Shown here: piece by piece, positions 48,282-56,019 of the stretch
Numbering within the stretch: position 1 is the stretch's first letter
Layout of the letters: each line of letters begins with the position of its first letter
From: Salinicoccus halitifaciens
GTDB taxonomy: Bacteria; Bacillota; Bacilli; Staphylococcales; Salinicoccaceae
DNA: 64,000 bases
Direction: 5' to 3'
Assembly: GCF_021026095.1 (NCBI RefSeq)
Contig: NZ_JAJNCU010000001.1
Coordinates: 744,001 to 808,000, forward strand
Notes under the pieces: generated by a model
The model's input: only the letters and a program-made list of their open reading frames with translations
Database searches by the model: none
Told to the model about the DNA's origin: nothing
Translations under genes and position numbers: made by a program

Positions 48282-48315
48282 TGTATAATATTGTAAATCC
48301 AACTTATATTATACA
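48282..48315 (-). promoter_or_regulatory. Second palindromic operator-promoter
   Basis: TGTATAATAT and its exact complement enclose 14 bases. The -10 TATAAT is within the upstream arm and a -35 TTGAGA lies 18 nt before it. Both the arm and the following AAGGGTGATT match the operator at 47.6 kb. Confidence 0.7.
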
Positions 48316-48354
48316 TGACTATCTTCTAACTTCTCAATGAATATTCTCTACTTA

Positions 48355-48774
48355 TTACCCTTCAGCCACCATCTCAGCAACAGCTTCTACAACAAATTTA
48401 AACATGTCTTCTTTAGCTTCAGTACTATATACTATCTTGTCATTCAAACTATGTATTTCATACTCTTTCAGCACAGTCTCATTTACTTCTATATTGCCAT
48501 CCATGTCAAATCTCACTTTAAACTTTTCTACTGTTACTCTCATAGATTCAGTATATAGTTTAACTTTAATGTTATCCCTATCTCCAACTATGACTTCCTT
48601 ATTTTCATCTATATACTCAGACTCGACACCTTCAATATCCTCTACAATATTTTTAAGTATTTCAGACAACTCTTCTAGATCAGCTCTAACCTTCTCACCT
48701 TTTATATGTAATAAACTATTAACCTCTGCTTTCTCTTTGAGCTTAGTATCAAATAGTTCTCTATAATCCACCAT
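48355..48774 (-). CDS. Accessory phage protein of unknown function
   Basis: The 139-residue protein has an N-terminal helix (VDYRELFDTKLKEKAEVNS), a helical segment (DLEELSEILKNIVEDIEG), a beta-rich middle and a C-terminal helix (FKFVVEAVAEMVAEG). It overlaps the preceding membrane protein gene by 1 base. Not recognised. Confidence 0.6.
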   Translation of the reverse strand: MVDYRELFDTKLKEKAEVNSLLHIKGEKVRADLEELSEILKNIVEDIEGVESEYIDENKEVIVGDRDNIKVKLYTESMRVTVEKFKVRFDMDGNIEVNETVLKEYEIHSLNDKIVYSTEAKEDMFKFVVEAVAEMVAEG

Positions 48775-49013
48775 TATTTAAGTTTCCCTTTCTTTTCATT
48801 CATCTCTATAATTCTATTCAAAAACTCTTCTGATCTTAGTACTCCTGTTACCAGCAATACAGTTATAAAAATAAGCATCAATGCTATTATTCCTGCCCAT
48901 GCGATAGTCGGTAGAAATACTGTCCACCAGCTGATCTGAATGAAATCAAACAGCCTTAATATCAATAGGAATAGTGTTATCCAGTTTAAAAAACTAATGT
49001 GACTCAAACTCAT
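48774..49013 (-). CDS. Small two-helix membrane protein
   Basis: The 79-residue protein has two membrane helices (residues about 8-25 and 35-58) and a charged C-terminus. It is tightly packed with its neighbours. It could serve superinfection exclusion; no family recognised. Confidence 0.6.
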   Translation of the reverse strand: MSLSHISFLNWITLFLLILRLFDFIQISWWTVFLPTIAWAGIIALMLIFITVLLVTGVLRSEEFLNRIIEMNEKKGKLK

Positions 49014-49205
49014 CTAATCAATTTCTCCGTTCCTGATTTTGTACTCAGCTTCTTGATAAGCCATTAAATATTCATCTTCATCTAGCTCATCATACTCATG
49101 AACTAATTCTAAATAATCTATAATTTCATCATGTAACTCAGTCACATATTTTAATTTCTCTTCTACACAATAGTGTTTCATGTCATTCTTATTGCTCCTT
49201 TCCAT
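49014..49205 (-). CDS. Small acidic phage protein
   Basis: The 63-residue acidic helical protein (YVTELHDEIIDYLELVHEYDELDEDEYL) is preceded by GGAGC. It directly abuts the membrane protein gene. Function unknown. Confidence 0.55.
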   Translation of the reverse strand: MERSNKNDMKHYCVEEKLKYVTELHDEIIDYLELVHEYDELDEDEYLMAYQEAEYKIRNGEID

Positions 49206-49207
49206 AA

Positions 49208-49236
49208 CAAAAAAGTGAGAGAACTTAATCTCTCAC
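49208..49236 (-). terminator. Terminator after the HNH gene
   Basis: The stem GTGAGAGA/TCTCTCAC is followed by six T on the minus strand. Confidence 0.88.
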
Positions 49237-49260
49237 CTTATTACTATTAGCTATATTCTC

Positions 49261-49620
49261 TTATCTATTGTGTCTCTTGTTATGGCATAGCTTACACAGA
49301 CTAACTAAGTTATCTATATCTAGTCTCTTCTTCCAGTCGTCTTTAACTTCGATGATATGGTGCACTTCTTCAGCAATTTGATAGAGGCCTGCCTGCTCAC
49401 AGTCTTTACATATCCAGTTATCTCGTCTCAGAGCTTCCTTCCTCTTCTTTCTCCAGCTTGGGCTTCTATAGAAGCTTATGTACTCTCTATCATATTTATT
49501 TCTATAATCGTTATATCTCTTATCCACAACTCCCTTATGTTTCTCACAATAAGTCTCTCGTCTCTCTATAAGTTCCCTGCATCCGACTTCATTACAACGC
49601 TTCTTTATATTCAACTTCAT
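49261..49620 (-). CDS. HNH endonuclease, packaging-associated
   Basis: The 119-residue protein has an N-terminal CxxxxC...CxxH zinc site and the HNH motif: CKDCEQAGL, then EEVHHIIEV, then NLVSLCKLCHNKRH. HNH proteins beside the terminase assist cos cleavage in many siphoviruses. Here seven accessory genes separate it from terS, which is unusual. The ATG at 49620 is preferred over a GTG nine bases upstream. It overlaps the sigma-like gene by 29 bases. Confidence 0.9.
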   Translation of the reverse strand: MKLNIKKRCNEVGCRELIERRETYCEKHKGVVDKRYNDYRNKYDREYISFYRSPSWRKKRKEALRRDNWICKDCEQAGLYQIAEEVHHIIEVKDDWKKRLDIDNLVSLCKLCHNKRHNR

Positions 49621-50824
49621 CGTGCTCACTTTCTATTATGTCTTCAAAGCTCGTAGCATGTACATAACCCTTGGCATTGATGAAGAAGTGAGCAGACTGT
49701 CCAGTGGACTCACCTAGAATATTTTCTGAGTATGTACTCTTTGCTTCTGAAGGTTCTACCTTGATCATTTCATTCTCTTCTAAATATGTATGTATGTTGT
49801 TATAAATCTTATACAGCACTTTATTACTCACATAGTGCTGACCTTTGACAGCTCTTACAATATGTATCTTTTCTTCAGTGTTCATATCTTTAAGGATCAC
49901 AATCTCAAAGTCTTCAGTCTCATAGTTTTCTTGTATGATCCTTGTTAGATTTAGTTGCTGATTATTTAAGTTCTCATCACTGTCAGCTATCTTAATGAAG
50001 TTGTTCATCACTCTATAAAGATTAGAGCGAAGATCCTCATTAACTGCTTTCTTCTTACCGAATTTTTCAAAGTCTGTTTCAGCTCTCTTAGCTATGTTCT
50101 GCATAAACTTGTGATGCTGTGATTGAGTATATCCTGCTTCAGCTAGCATCTCTTTCTTAGTCACTTCAGAGCTCTTAGGTACATAGACTTCTTTAATTTT
50201 TTCATAGTAATCCAATTGTTTTTTCGTCAGAATTCTAGACTTGTTCTTTAAAAAGTGCTGTATGTAATAATTGAATTCATAAAGCTTATCTTCATCTATA
50301 TTGAGATTGAACAATCTGTTCTCATCACTCAGTTCAAACTCATTATCATGCTTTCTATAAGCATCTTGTATAGCATCTAAGCTTGATATATCAGCATGAA
50401 CAAACACATTCTTACCTTTTGCTTTAGTTTGGATTGAGTCAGGATTGTTCAGTCTGTATAAGCTGTTTTCAATAACTACTTTCAGATATCTCATAGTCTC
50501 CATTTGTACCTTCTTGTCATACTTGAAGTCTCTGAAGTCGGGGAATCTTTCACCCAAAGCAGCACAGGCTTCTGTAAGAGCTACTGAATATACTCCGATA
50601 AATTCTTCATAGTTGAAGTTTCTACTGTACTTCTTATAGAACTTCAAAAAGTGAGTGAATATAAACACTCTGTAGTCATGTTCATAGCCTTTTTTATTTC
50701 TGAATTGCTCACCTGCAAACTTTAATTTTGATCCGCTTAGTGTTTTATCTTTAACTTCTTGCTTCACAAACAGGCTCTCAATGAACATTTCTGCATCTTT
50801 ACTAATATATTTCTCTTTATTCAA
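49592..50824 (-). CDS. Sigma-factor-like phage regulator
   Basis: The 410-residue protein starts with TTG (GGAATGG 8 nt upstream). Residues about 65-125 resemble sigma-70 region 2 (NYEEFIGVYSVALTEACAAL... METMRYLKVVIENSLYRL), and about 205-255 has a helix-turn-helix like region 4 (ILTKKQLDYYEKIKEV..., KKEMLAEAGYTQSQHHKFMQ). The C-terminal 150 residues are not recognised. Its place just before the late genes fits an activator of late transcription. The assignment is by pattern and should be tested. Confidence 0.5.
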   Translation of the reverse strand: MNKEKYISKDAEMFIESLFVKQEVKDKTLSGSKLKFAGEQFRNKKGYEHDYRVFIFTHFLKFYKKYSRNFNYEEFIGVYSVALTEACAALGERFPDFRDFKYDKKVQMETMRYLKVVIENSLYRLNNPDSIQTKAKGKNVFVHADISSLDAIQDAYRKHDNEFELSDENRLFNLNIDEDKLYEFNYYIQHFLKNKSRILTKKQLDYYEKIKEVYVPKSSEVTKKEMLAEAGYTQSQHHKFMQNIAKRAETDFEKFGKKKAVNEDLRSNLYRVMNNFIKIADSDENLNNQQLNLTRIIQENYETEDFEIVILKDMNTEEKIHIVRAVKGQHYVSNKVLYKIYNNIHTYLEENEMIKVEPSEAKSTYSENILGESTGQSAHFFINAKGYVHATSFEDIIESEHDEVEYKEAL

Positions 50825-51032
50825 TTACTATTCCATTCCTTTTTTCTTTAAGTAGTTCTCTCCCTTTTTTTGTGCTCTGTCGCACTTATTTATAGTTGTA
50901 TTTCAGCTTTTTATGTAAGCTGTATTTCACCTGTATACTGCTCTCTGAGCCCTCTCCTTCTCATGAGAACAGTTAGTATTATGTATGTGTTAATCGCTCG
51001 CTATCGCACTCTGAAGCTATCTAATTAGCTTG

Positions 51033-51890
51033 TTAATCTTCTATCCAGCTCACAGTACCGAATCCTCTTTTTCTTGTTTGTCTCTTGCTTCTTCTTATGT
51101 ATTTCAACTCTTCATATTGACTCTTATCGCACTCACCGTAGTTTTCTTCTAATAGCTCTCTCACATAATCATCTTTGAAGATATATACACCGTTTATGAT
51201 GTGATTGTTCTTTCCTTTATCATCATAGAGTGCTAAAACATGTCCTTTTGTGTTTCTGTAGTACTGAGTTGTACCATCGGAGTTAAAGAAGTCAATTTCA
51301 CGACTATCGAGTACTGTGACTACCTGACCACTTTTTCTCTTTAGCTTTTCATGAGCAAACTGAGAATCTTTAGTGACATGAACATAATGTGCTACATCTT
51401 CATCTCTACTAAGCACAGCTAAATCAACAGCTAAGATTCTGTCGAGATCATCACTCATTTTCACTTCATATTTTTCGTTCAGAATATTCTGAACGACTAA
51501 CTTAAAAGAAATCTCGGCTAAATTAGATTTATAAGCCGAGTATCCTCGTAAACGCATTATTATTCTGTATACTTCTATCTCTTCACTCTGCAAACTTTGG
51601 ATCTTATCACTATCTTCGAGTGCTTCTTCTACTCTATTCATGTACTCTTCTAAATATGTATGTATATCTATGATTTCTTTATGTTCTGCACATAGTTCAT
51701 TGAATAAATCCTGTACAGAAGTCACATTAAATCTATCTGCATCCTTCTTAGTCCTTGGATGCATCATTCTTGCATACTGCATGTCATGAATAAGATTGTT
51801 ATAGCTAATCTCTTCCACTTTAAACTTGTCTTCTTTGACTTGTGCTACAAAATCATCATAATTTAACTTTCTTACTTTTTCTTTTATCAA
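51033..51890 (-). CDS. Unknown phage protein of the replication region
   Basis: The 285-residue protein (TTG start, AAGGA 10 nt upstream) has a helical N-terminal half. The middle (ISFKLVVQNILNEKYEVKMSD, then DRILAVDLAVL, then HYVHVTK) could be a divergent PD-(D/E)xK-type nuclease core, though the second acidic residue is not clear. The tail is basic (RRSKRQTRKRGF). A DNA-acting enzyme is the best guess. Confidence 0.5.
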   Translation of the reverse strand: MIKEKVRKLNYDDFVAQVKEDKFKVEEISYNNLIHDMQYARMMHPRTKKDADRFNVTSVQDLFNELCAEHKEIIDIHTYLEEYMNRVEEALEDSDKIQSLQSEEIEVYRIIMRLRGYSAYKSNLAEISFKLVVQNILNEKYEVKMSDDLDRILAVDLAVLSRDEDVAHYVHVTKDSQFAHEKLKRKSGQVVTVLDSREIDFFNSDGTTQYYRNTKGHVLALYDDKGKNNHIINGVYIFKDDYVRELLEENYGECDKSQYEELKYIRRSKRQTRKRGFGTVSWIED

Positions 51891-51967
51891 TTGAGAAACA
51901 TCCTTTATCTTTTAATGTTTCCCTCCCATGGTTTATAGTCCGATCTCTCCTTCAGACTCTCTTTAAA

Positions 51968-52804
51968 TCAAAATGGCAACTTCTCTATTTGTTCTTCTTT
52001 CTTTCTTTGTGCTAAGTGTGTTTGATATTTGAAGTAAGATTCTTCCGAATGAAAATTTTTCTCACCGTCTACGATTTTGTAGAATTCGTTTACCTCTTCC
52101 TTCTCTTTAGTCTTTTTTCTAGCATCTTTGCCGCTCGACTTTATTACTCTTACTTCAGCTTCTTCACTTACCTCTTCTTCTAGTAGTCCACATTTTCTCA
52201 AGAATTGATCATCAATTTGATAATGATTAGTGAAATTCACACCATTTTCTTTTGTTCTCTTTACCTTAATAATCTTAAGTTCTTCAAGCTCTTCTATATA
52301 CTTATACAATGTTGTCTTAGAGATCTTCATAACATCTGTGATAATACTTGTTGCTAAGTGCACTGAGTCATATTTTCTTCTAGTTTCAAGAAGCGCATAG
52401 AAGTAAACCATCTTAAAGTTGTTAGTCATCTCTAAGAGCTCATCTATTTCATCTAAAGAAATTGGTTCAAATCCTGTCCATCCGTTGTAAAGTGGATCTA
52501 TACCAATGATGCTTTTTTCTTCGTGAAATATATCTATAATTCCTTTAGCCTCTAATCCTTTTAATGACTTTAAAAGTTTATTTTTATTTCTGCTATTTAT
52601 CTCTTTTCTTGCATGAAATAGCATCACTTCAAGAGACATGATATAGTCTGTTCTATCTGATACACTTCTACTTCTCTCAAGCAGTATGTAAGCTTCCAGC
52701 TCATCTACTGTTAAATGATATTGATTATGTCCTTCTCTGCTATCTGTAAAACAATTAAACATTCTTATAAAAGCTCTATTCTTTCTTTCTGTACTTAATT
52801 CCAT
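51968..52804 (-). CDS. Double winged-helix replication-type protein
   Basis: The 278-residue protein has two winged-helix regions, about residues 30-100 (HLTVDELEAYILLERSRSVSD...) and 135-205 (MKISKTTLYKYIEELEELKIIKVKR), a charged linker, and a C-terminal EEQIEKLPF. Two wHTH domains in tandem are found in phage and plasmid replication initiators. The last residues resemble the SSB acidic tip (DDxxPF), which recruits replication proteins. It follows a second wHTH gene by 2 bases. Confidence 0.6.
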   Translation of the reverse strand: MELSTERKNRAFIRMFNCFTDSREGHNQYHLTVDELEAYILLERSRSVSDRTDYIMSLEVMLFHARKEINSRNKNKLLKSLKGLEAKGIIDIFHEEKSIIGIDPLYNGWTGFEPISLDEIDELLEMTNNFKMVYFYALLETRRKYDSVHLATSIITDVMKISKTTLYKYIEELEELKIIKVKRTKENGVNFTNHYQIDDQFLRKCGLLEEEVSEEAEVRVIKSSGKDARKKTKEKEEVNEFYKIVDGEKNFHSEESYFKYQTHLAQRKKEEQIEKLPF

Positions 52805-52806
52805 TT

Positions 52807-53307
52807 TTATTCTCCTTTTTCTTTTGCAATGAATTTATTTTCAATTAACAGTTCCAATGCTTCTTCAATCTCTTCATCAGTAATGTTGTCGAGCTGTCTA
52901 GCAAACTTATACAATTGAACTGGTTCATTTGCTTGTTCTAAGTAGTAATATAAATAGATTGCTAAACAATTGTATGATCTAGAAAACTTCTTAAAGAAGT
53001 CTGTATCTATCTCAAAACTATTTATGCTTCTCACTTTAGTATTTGGAAGCTCTAATATAATCTCATTGAGATCTGGCTTCTCGATATACTTAATAACTCT
53101 TTTAACTCTCATCATTCTCAGAGTCTCCAGCACATCTTTTAAGTCGGATAAGTCTATATTTGCTTCTTCTAGAAAGTCACTCGTTTTAATCTTTACGATG
53201 TTGTTATCACTCAAAGCATATAAATGAATAAGTAAGTAGAATTCTTTTTCATTTAAAAAGTACAAGTCATCTTTATTAAATATATTTTTATCAATGTATA
53301 GCTTCAT
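52807..53307 (-). CDS. Winged-helix protein beside iteron-like repeats
   Basis: The 166-residue protein has a wHTH-like N-terminal half (LNEKEFYLLIHLYALSDNNIVKIKTSDFLEEANIDLSDL) and a second helical half (YKFARQLDNITDEEIEEALELLIENKFI). AAGGATGAT precedes the ATG. Three direct repeats lie 27-145 bases upstream and may be its binding sites, for replication or autoregulation. Confidence 0.6.
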   Translation of the reverse strand: MKLYIDKNIFNKDDLYFLNEKEFYLLIHLYALSDNNIVKIKTSDFLEEANIDLSDLKDVLETLRMMRVKRVIKYIEKPDLNEIILELPNTKVRSINSFEIDTDFFKKFSRSYNCLAIYLYYYLEQANEPVQLYKFARQLDNITDEEIEEALELLIENKFIAKEKGE

Positions 53308-53333
53308 TTAGATCATCCTTTTGATTTTATTTT

Positions 53334-53466
53334 AGTAGTCCAATTTCTGTTCAAAATTGAGTGTATATTTTTAAGTAGTCCATTTGATGTTTAAAATTGA
53401 ACAAAAACTTTACTACCCGCTGTATGTCCAATTAATGCTCAAAAATGAACACTAATTGGACATACA
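53334..53466. repeat. Three iteron-like repeats and a 14-bp inverted repeat
   Basis: Related units begin near 53334, 53374 and 53421 (pattern GTCCAwTT..TG.T.AAAATTGA). Their GTCC cores are 40 and 48 bases apart. The third unit is the left part of a perfect inverted repeat, TGTATGTCCAATTA at 53421-53434 with its complement at 53453-53466. The site is AT-rich and lies directly before two wHTH genes, so it is an origin or operator candidate. Confidence 0.6.
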
Positions 53467-53534
53467 ACATAAAGACCTTCTACAGAAAGATTTACTCGCC
53501 TTCGGCTCAGACAGCGTTCGCTTCGCTCTCTTTT

Positions 53535-53597
53535 GAGAGCAATCACTTAACTTATCGCTATCGCTCAAGTAAGTGATTGCTCTCATTATTTTTTTAT
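53535..53597 (+). terminator. Plus-strand-oriented hairpin with T run
   Basis: A perfect 15-bp stem (GAGAGCAATCACTTA and complement) around 20 bases is followed on the plus strand by ATTATTTTTTTATT. No plus-strand gene precedes it, so it may end an antisense or small RNA. The rest of 53467-53706 shows no gene. Confidence 0.6.
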
Positions 53598-53706
53598 TTA
53601 TCTCTAAACTCTATTGACTTTATTGCAAATAAGAATTAATATAGTATTATGAATGATTATATGTATTATTTTATAGACACAAATCAATAATCCATTATAT
53701 CACACT

Positions 53707-53868
53707 TCACTTCTTATAGCAAGTCTTCTTTTGTCTACGCTCTTTTATGTCTTTAATTATCATTGCACTCTCTTCTGTAAGACTATTAATCTCTTCTAGT
53801 ATCTTAATTTGTTTCTCATGCTCCTGCTTTATACTTTCAATATTCTTCTCTAGTTTTTCAATACTCAT
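53707..53868 (-). CDS. 53-residue coiled-coil protein
   Basis: A frame with GGAG 10 nt before the ATG encodes a Glu/Lys-rich helix (MSIEKLEKNIESIKQEHEKQ...), ending in a basic stretch (KERRQKKTCYKK). It lies between the HTH gene and the replication region. Probably real; function unknown. Confidence 0.55.
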   Translation of the reverse strand: MSIEKLEKNIESIKQEHEKQIKILEEINSLTEESAMIIKDIKERRQKKTCYKK

Positions 53869-53993
53869 GATTTATAATCTCCTTTTAAATGCTCTATATT
53901 CTTCTGTGAGAGCTTTATATTTCTCTCTATACTTAAACTACTCATTTAGCATTGACAGCTCTACAAATCGACTTGAGGATAGCTGGATTAAGC

Positions 53994-54254
53994 TTATGAT
54001 CTTTCTTGTAGTACTTTCTCATAGAGTTGATTAATTTGTTCTTGTCTAATGCTTAACCTATAAAAATACTTTCTGATCTCTCTAAGAGAATTTCTAGAAT
54101 AATCATGCTTACCTGTCTTCCAGCTGACAAAAGTGTTGTAATTCAATCCGATACCCTCTGAGACTAATCTCAAATTTGGCTTGTTAGAGAGTTCGTACCA
54201 TTCGTTGAATAGTCTTCTTAGAACAGCGTTCTCTGCTTTTATTGCGTAGTTCAT
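53994..54254 (-). CDS. Small helix-turn-helix protein
   Basis: The 86-residue protein has a Cro/XRE-like pattern: NLRLVSEGIGLNYNTFVSWKTGKHDY, where the first helix is followed by the recognition helix NYNTFVSWK, then SRNSLREIRKYF. AAAGGATG precedes the ATG. It is the only small HTH regulator in the early region and so a candidate for the lysis-lysogeny switch or for binding the repeat array next to it. Confidence 0.65.
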   Translation of the reverse strand: MNYAIKAENAVLRRLFNEWYELSNKPNLRLVSEGIGLNYNTFVSWKTGKHDYSRNSLREIRKYFYRLSIRQEQINQLYEKVLQERS

Positions 54255-54301
54255 TTATCTTTCATCCTTTCTAACTAATGATTATTCGTTTAGTTTTACA
54301 T

Positions 54302-54333
54302 AAAAAAACCACTCAACATTTCTGCTGAGTGGA
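54302..54333 (-). terminator. Terminator between the repeat array and the HTH gene
   Basis: The stem CCACTCA/TGAGTGG is followed by seven T on the minus strand. Confidence 0.85.
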
Positions 54334-54462
54334 AAGGAATTAAATTTAATATGAGAGCTTATAGCACTTCTTCTGCTACTGATATACTATTAGTTAAATT
54401 GTCTTATTAGCTCTCTCATCTATAATGCCGGGAATAGGCAACATTTTTCCGAATTTTAAATG

Positions 54463-54960
54463 CCTCTCACTATACTGTATCAATAAGTCTGGTTTTAGAA
54501 AGAGTTTGTCGTAAATCGGGTGAAAAGAGTAATATTACAATGAATTTTAGAACGCTTGTCTATTTTATATAGACAAGTGTCAAAAAAGTACCTCTCACTA
54601 TACTGTATCAATAAGTCTGGTTTTAGAAAGAGTTTGCGTGGTTTTAGGTCAGAAAGTGTAATATTACAATGAATTTTAGAACGCTTGTCTATTTTATATA
54701 GACAAGTGTCAAAAAAGCACCTCTCACTATACTGTAGCATTAAGTCAACTTTTGGCGAAGGTTTGTCGTAATTCGGAGTGAATAGTATAATATTACAATG
54801 GGTTTTAGAGTTCTTGTATGTTTTATATAGACAAGTATCTAAAAAGCACCTCTCACTATACTGTAGCATTAAGTCAACTTTTGGCGAAGGTTTGCGTGGT
54901 TTTTGGTCAAAAAGTGTAAAAAGTTTATGAATTTAGAGATGCTTGTATAGAAAAAACATA
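54463..54960. repeat. Four 128-129-bp tandem repeats with hairpins, no gene
   Basis: Units begin at 54463, 54591, 54720 and 54849 with CCTCTCACTATACTGTA. Each ends with TTTTAGA...CTTGTCTAT-5 nt-ATAGACAAG, a perfect 9-bp hairpin in units 1 and 2, altered in 3 and partial in 4. Between lie two variable blocks: block A is shared by 1+2 and by 3+4, while block B is shared by 1+3 and by 2+4. Unit 3 holds a plus-strand promoter, TTGTCG-17-TATAAT (54763-54791), starting just before its hairpin. A minus-strand frame through units 1-3 exists because 129 is divisible by 3, but lacks a ribosome site. Flanked by terminators on both sides. Confidence 0.9.
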
Positions 54961-54968
54961 CATATAGT

Positions 54969-54998
54969 AAAAAGTAGCTACTCAAAGTAGCTACTAAA
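54969..54998 (-). terminator. Terminator of the lipoprotein gene
   Basis: The self-complementary arm AGTAGCTACT occurs twice around a 3-base loop and is followed by five T on the minus strand. Confidence 0.8.
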
Positions 54999-55015
54999 TA
55001 ACTTATTTTATGTGA

Positions 55016-55798
55016 TTAATCTACTAGATACCAAGCTTCTGCTTCCATATAATCGTCAAATTTAATCAAGAATGACTCTCCTTCTGGAGCAGGTCTCGCT
55101 ACTTTACCAGATGCACTCCCACCCTCGTAAATATTTCCTGACTGGAAGTCATCATCTAATACAGCCATCTCTGAAGGTGCTTGAGATCCATCTTCATGAT
55201 AAATTCGTATATCATCAGAAACAAACAGAGGTGTGTCAGTATCTTCAAATTCTGTTAATTCATAAGATAAATCAAATACAACCCACTCATAACCTTCTTC
55301 TTCATATGGTTCATAGTAAGAATATTCACCCTCCATTTCATCAAGAGCTTCCTGACCTCTTAAAACATTATCAATCGTTACACTGGCTGTACCAGTGAGC
55401 TCTTCACCTTCATCATTATAGGTCACTACGCTAACCTCAGCCGTTTCTCCTAGTGCTAAAGGGTTACTTCTACTACTATCATTACCTGCACTCTCAGAGT
55501 CTTCAGAATCGCCTTCTGAACTATCTGTAGACTCTTCTGATGCTACATCACTAGTATTATCTAATTGCTCTTGTAAGTCTTCTACTTGAGTCTGTAACTC
55601 TTCATTTTCAGCTTGTAATTCTTCATTCTCAGCTTGTAATTGATCTACTTCCTCAGAACTTCCTGAGCTCTCAGCACTCTCTGAAGACTCTTCTGCTGTC
55701 GTTTCTTCTGTGCTCTCTTCTTCATTAGTAGTGTCTTCACCACATGCTCCGAGAAGCAGAACTGTTGAAAGCCCGCCTGCAAGTAAATATTTTTTCAT
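55016..55798 (-). CDS. Phage-encoded secreted lipoprotein
   Basis: The 260-residue protein has a signal peptide with lipobox LLGAC (Cys19), a Glu/Ser-rich linker, a coiled coil (LQAENEELQAENEELQTQVEDLQ, heptads) and a C-terminal beta domain from about 115 (NPLALGETAEVSVVTYND...) like DUF4352/DUF5067 lipoproteins. It is monocistronic in the lysogeny region, which suggests expression from the prophage. Surface lipoproteins of prophages often block superinfection; that role is an inference. Confidence 0.8.
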   Translation of the reverse strand: MKKYLLAGGLSTVLLLGACGEDTTNEEESTEETTAEESSESAESSGSSEEVDQLQAENEELQAENEELQTQVEDLQEQLDNTSDVASEESTDSSEGDSEDSESAGNDSSRSNPLALGETAEVSVVTYNDEGEELTGTASVTIDNVLRGQEALDEMEGEYSYYEPYEEEGYEWVVFDLSYELTEFEDTDTPLFVSDDIRIYHEDGSQAPSEMAVLDDDFQSGNIYEGGSASGKVARPAPEGESFLIKFDDYMEAEAWYLVD

Positions 55799-56019
55799 AG
55801 TTAATTATCTCCTTTAAATTATATTATCTTTACTTCATTTGAATTTCTAATTACTATTACCAATTTAGTATTAAATTACCAGATTATTCTTTATAAGTAT
55901 TATATCTTACTTAAATATTGAATTCTAGTACCTTTAATTTTAGTTTTATATTTATCAAGAAAAATATTTCACTTACTTTAGTCACGAAGAGCTTCGACTA
56001 AGCATACAGCTCAAATAAA

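Noticed and set aside
54495-54869. 124-codon minus-strand frame through the 128-bp repeats with a 43-residue periodic peptide
   Set aside because: It stays open because three units have a period divisible by 3. There is no ribosome site, unit 4 has an in-frame stop, unit 1 is shifted by one base, and changes between units do not favour synonymous positions.
54463-54960. CRISPR array
   Set aside because: Units are 128-129 bp with internally related sequence, not 25-40-bp repeats separated by unique spacers, and no cas genes are in the window.
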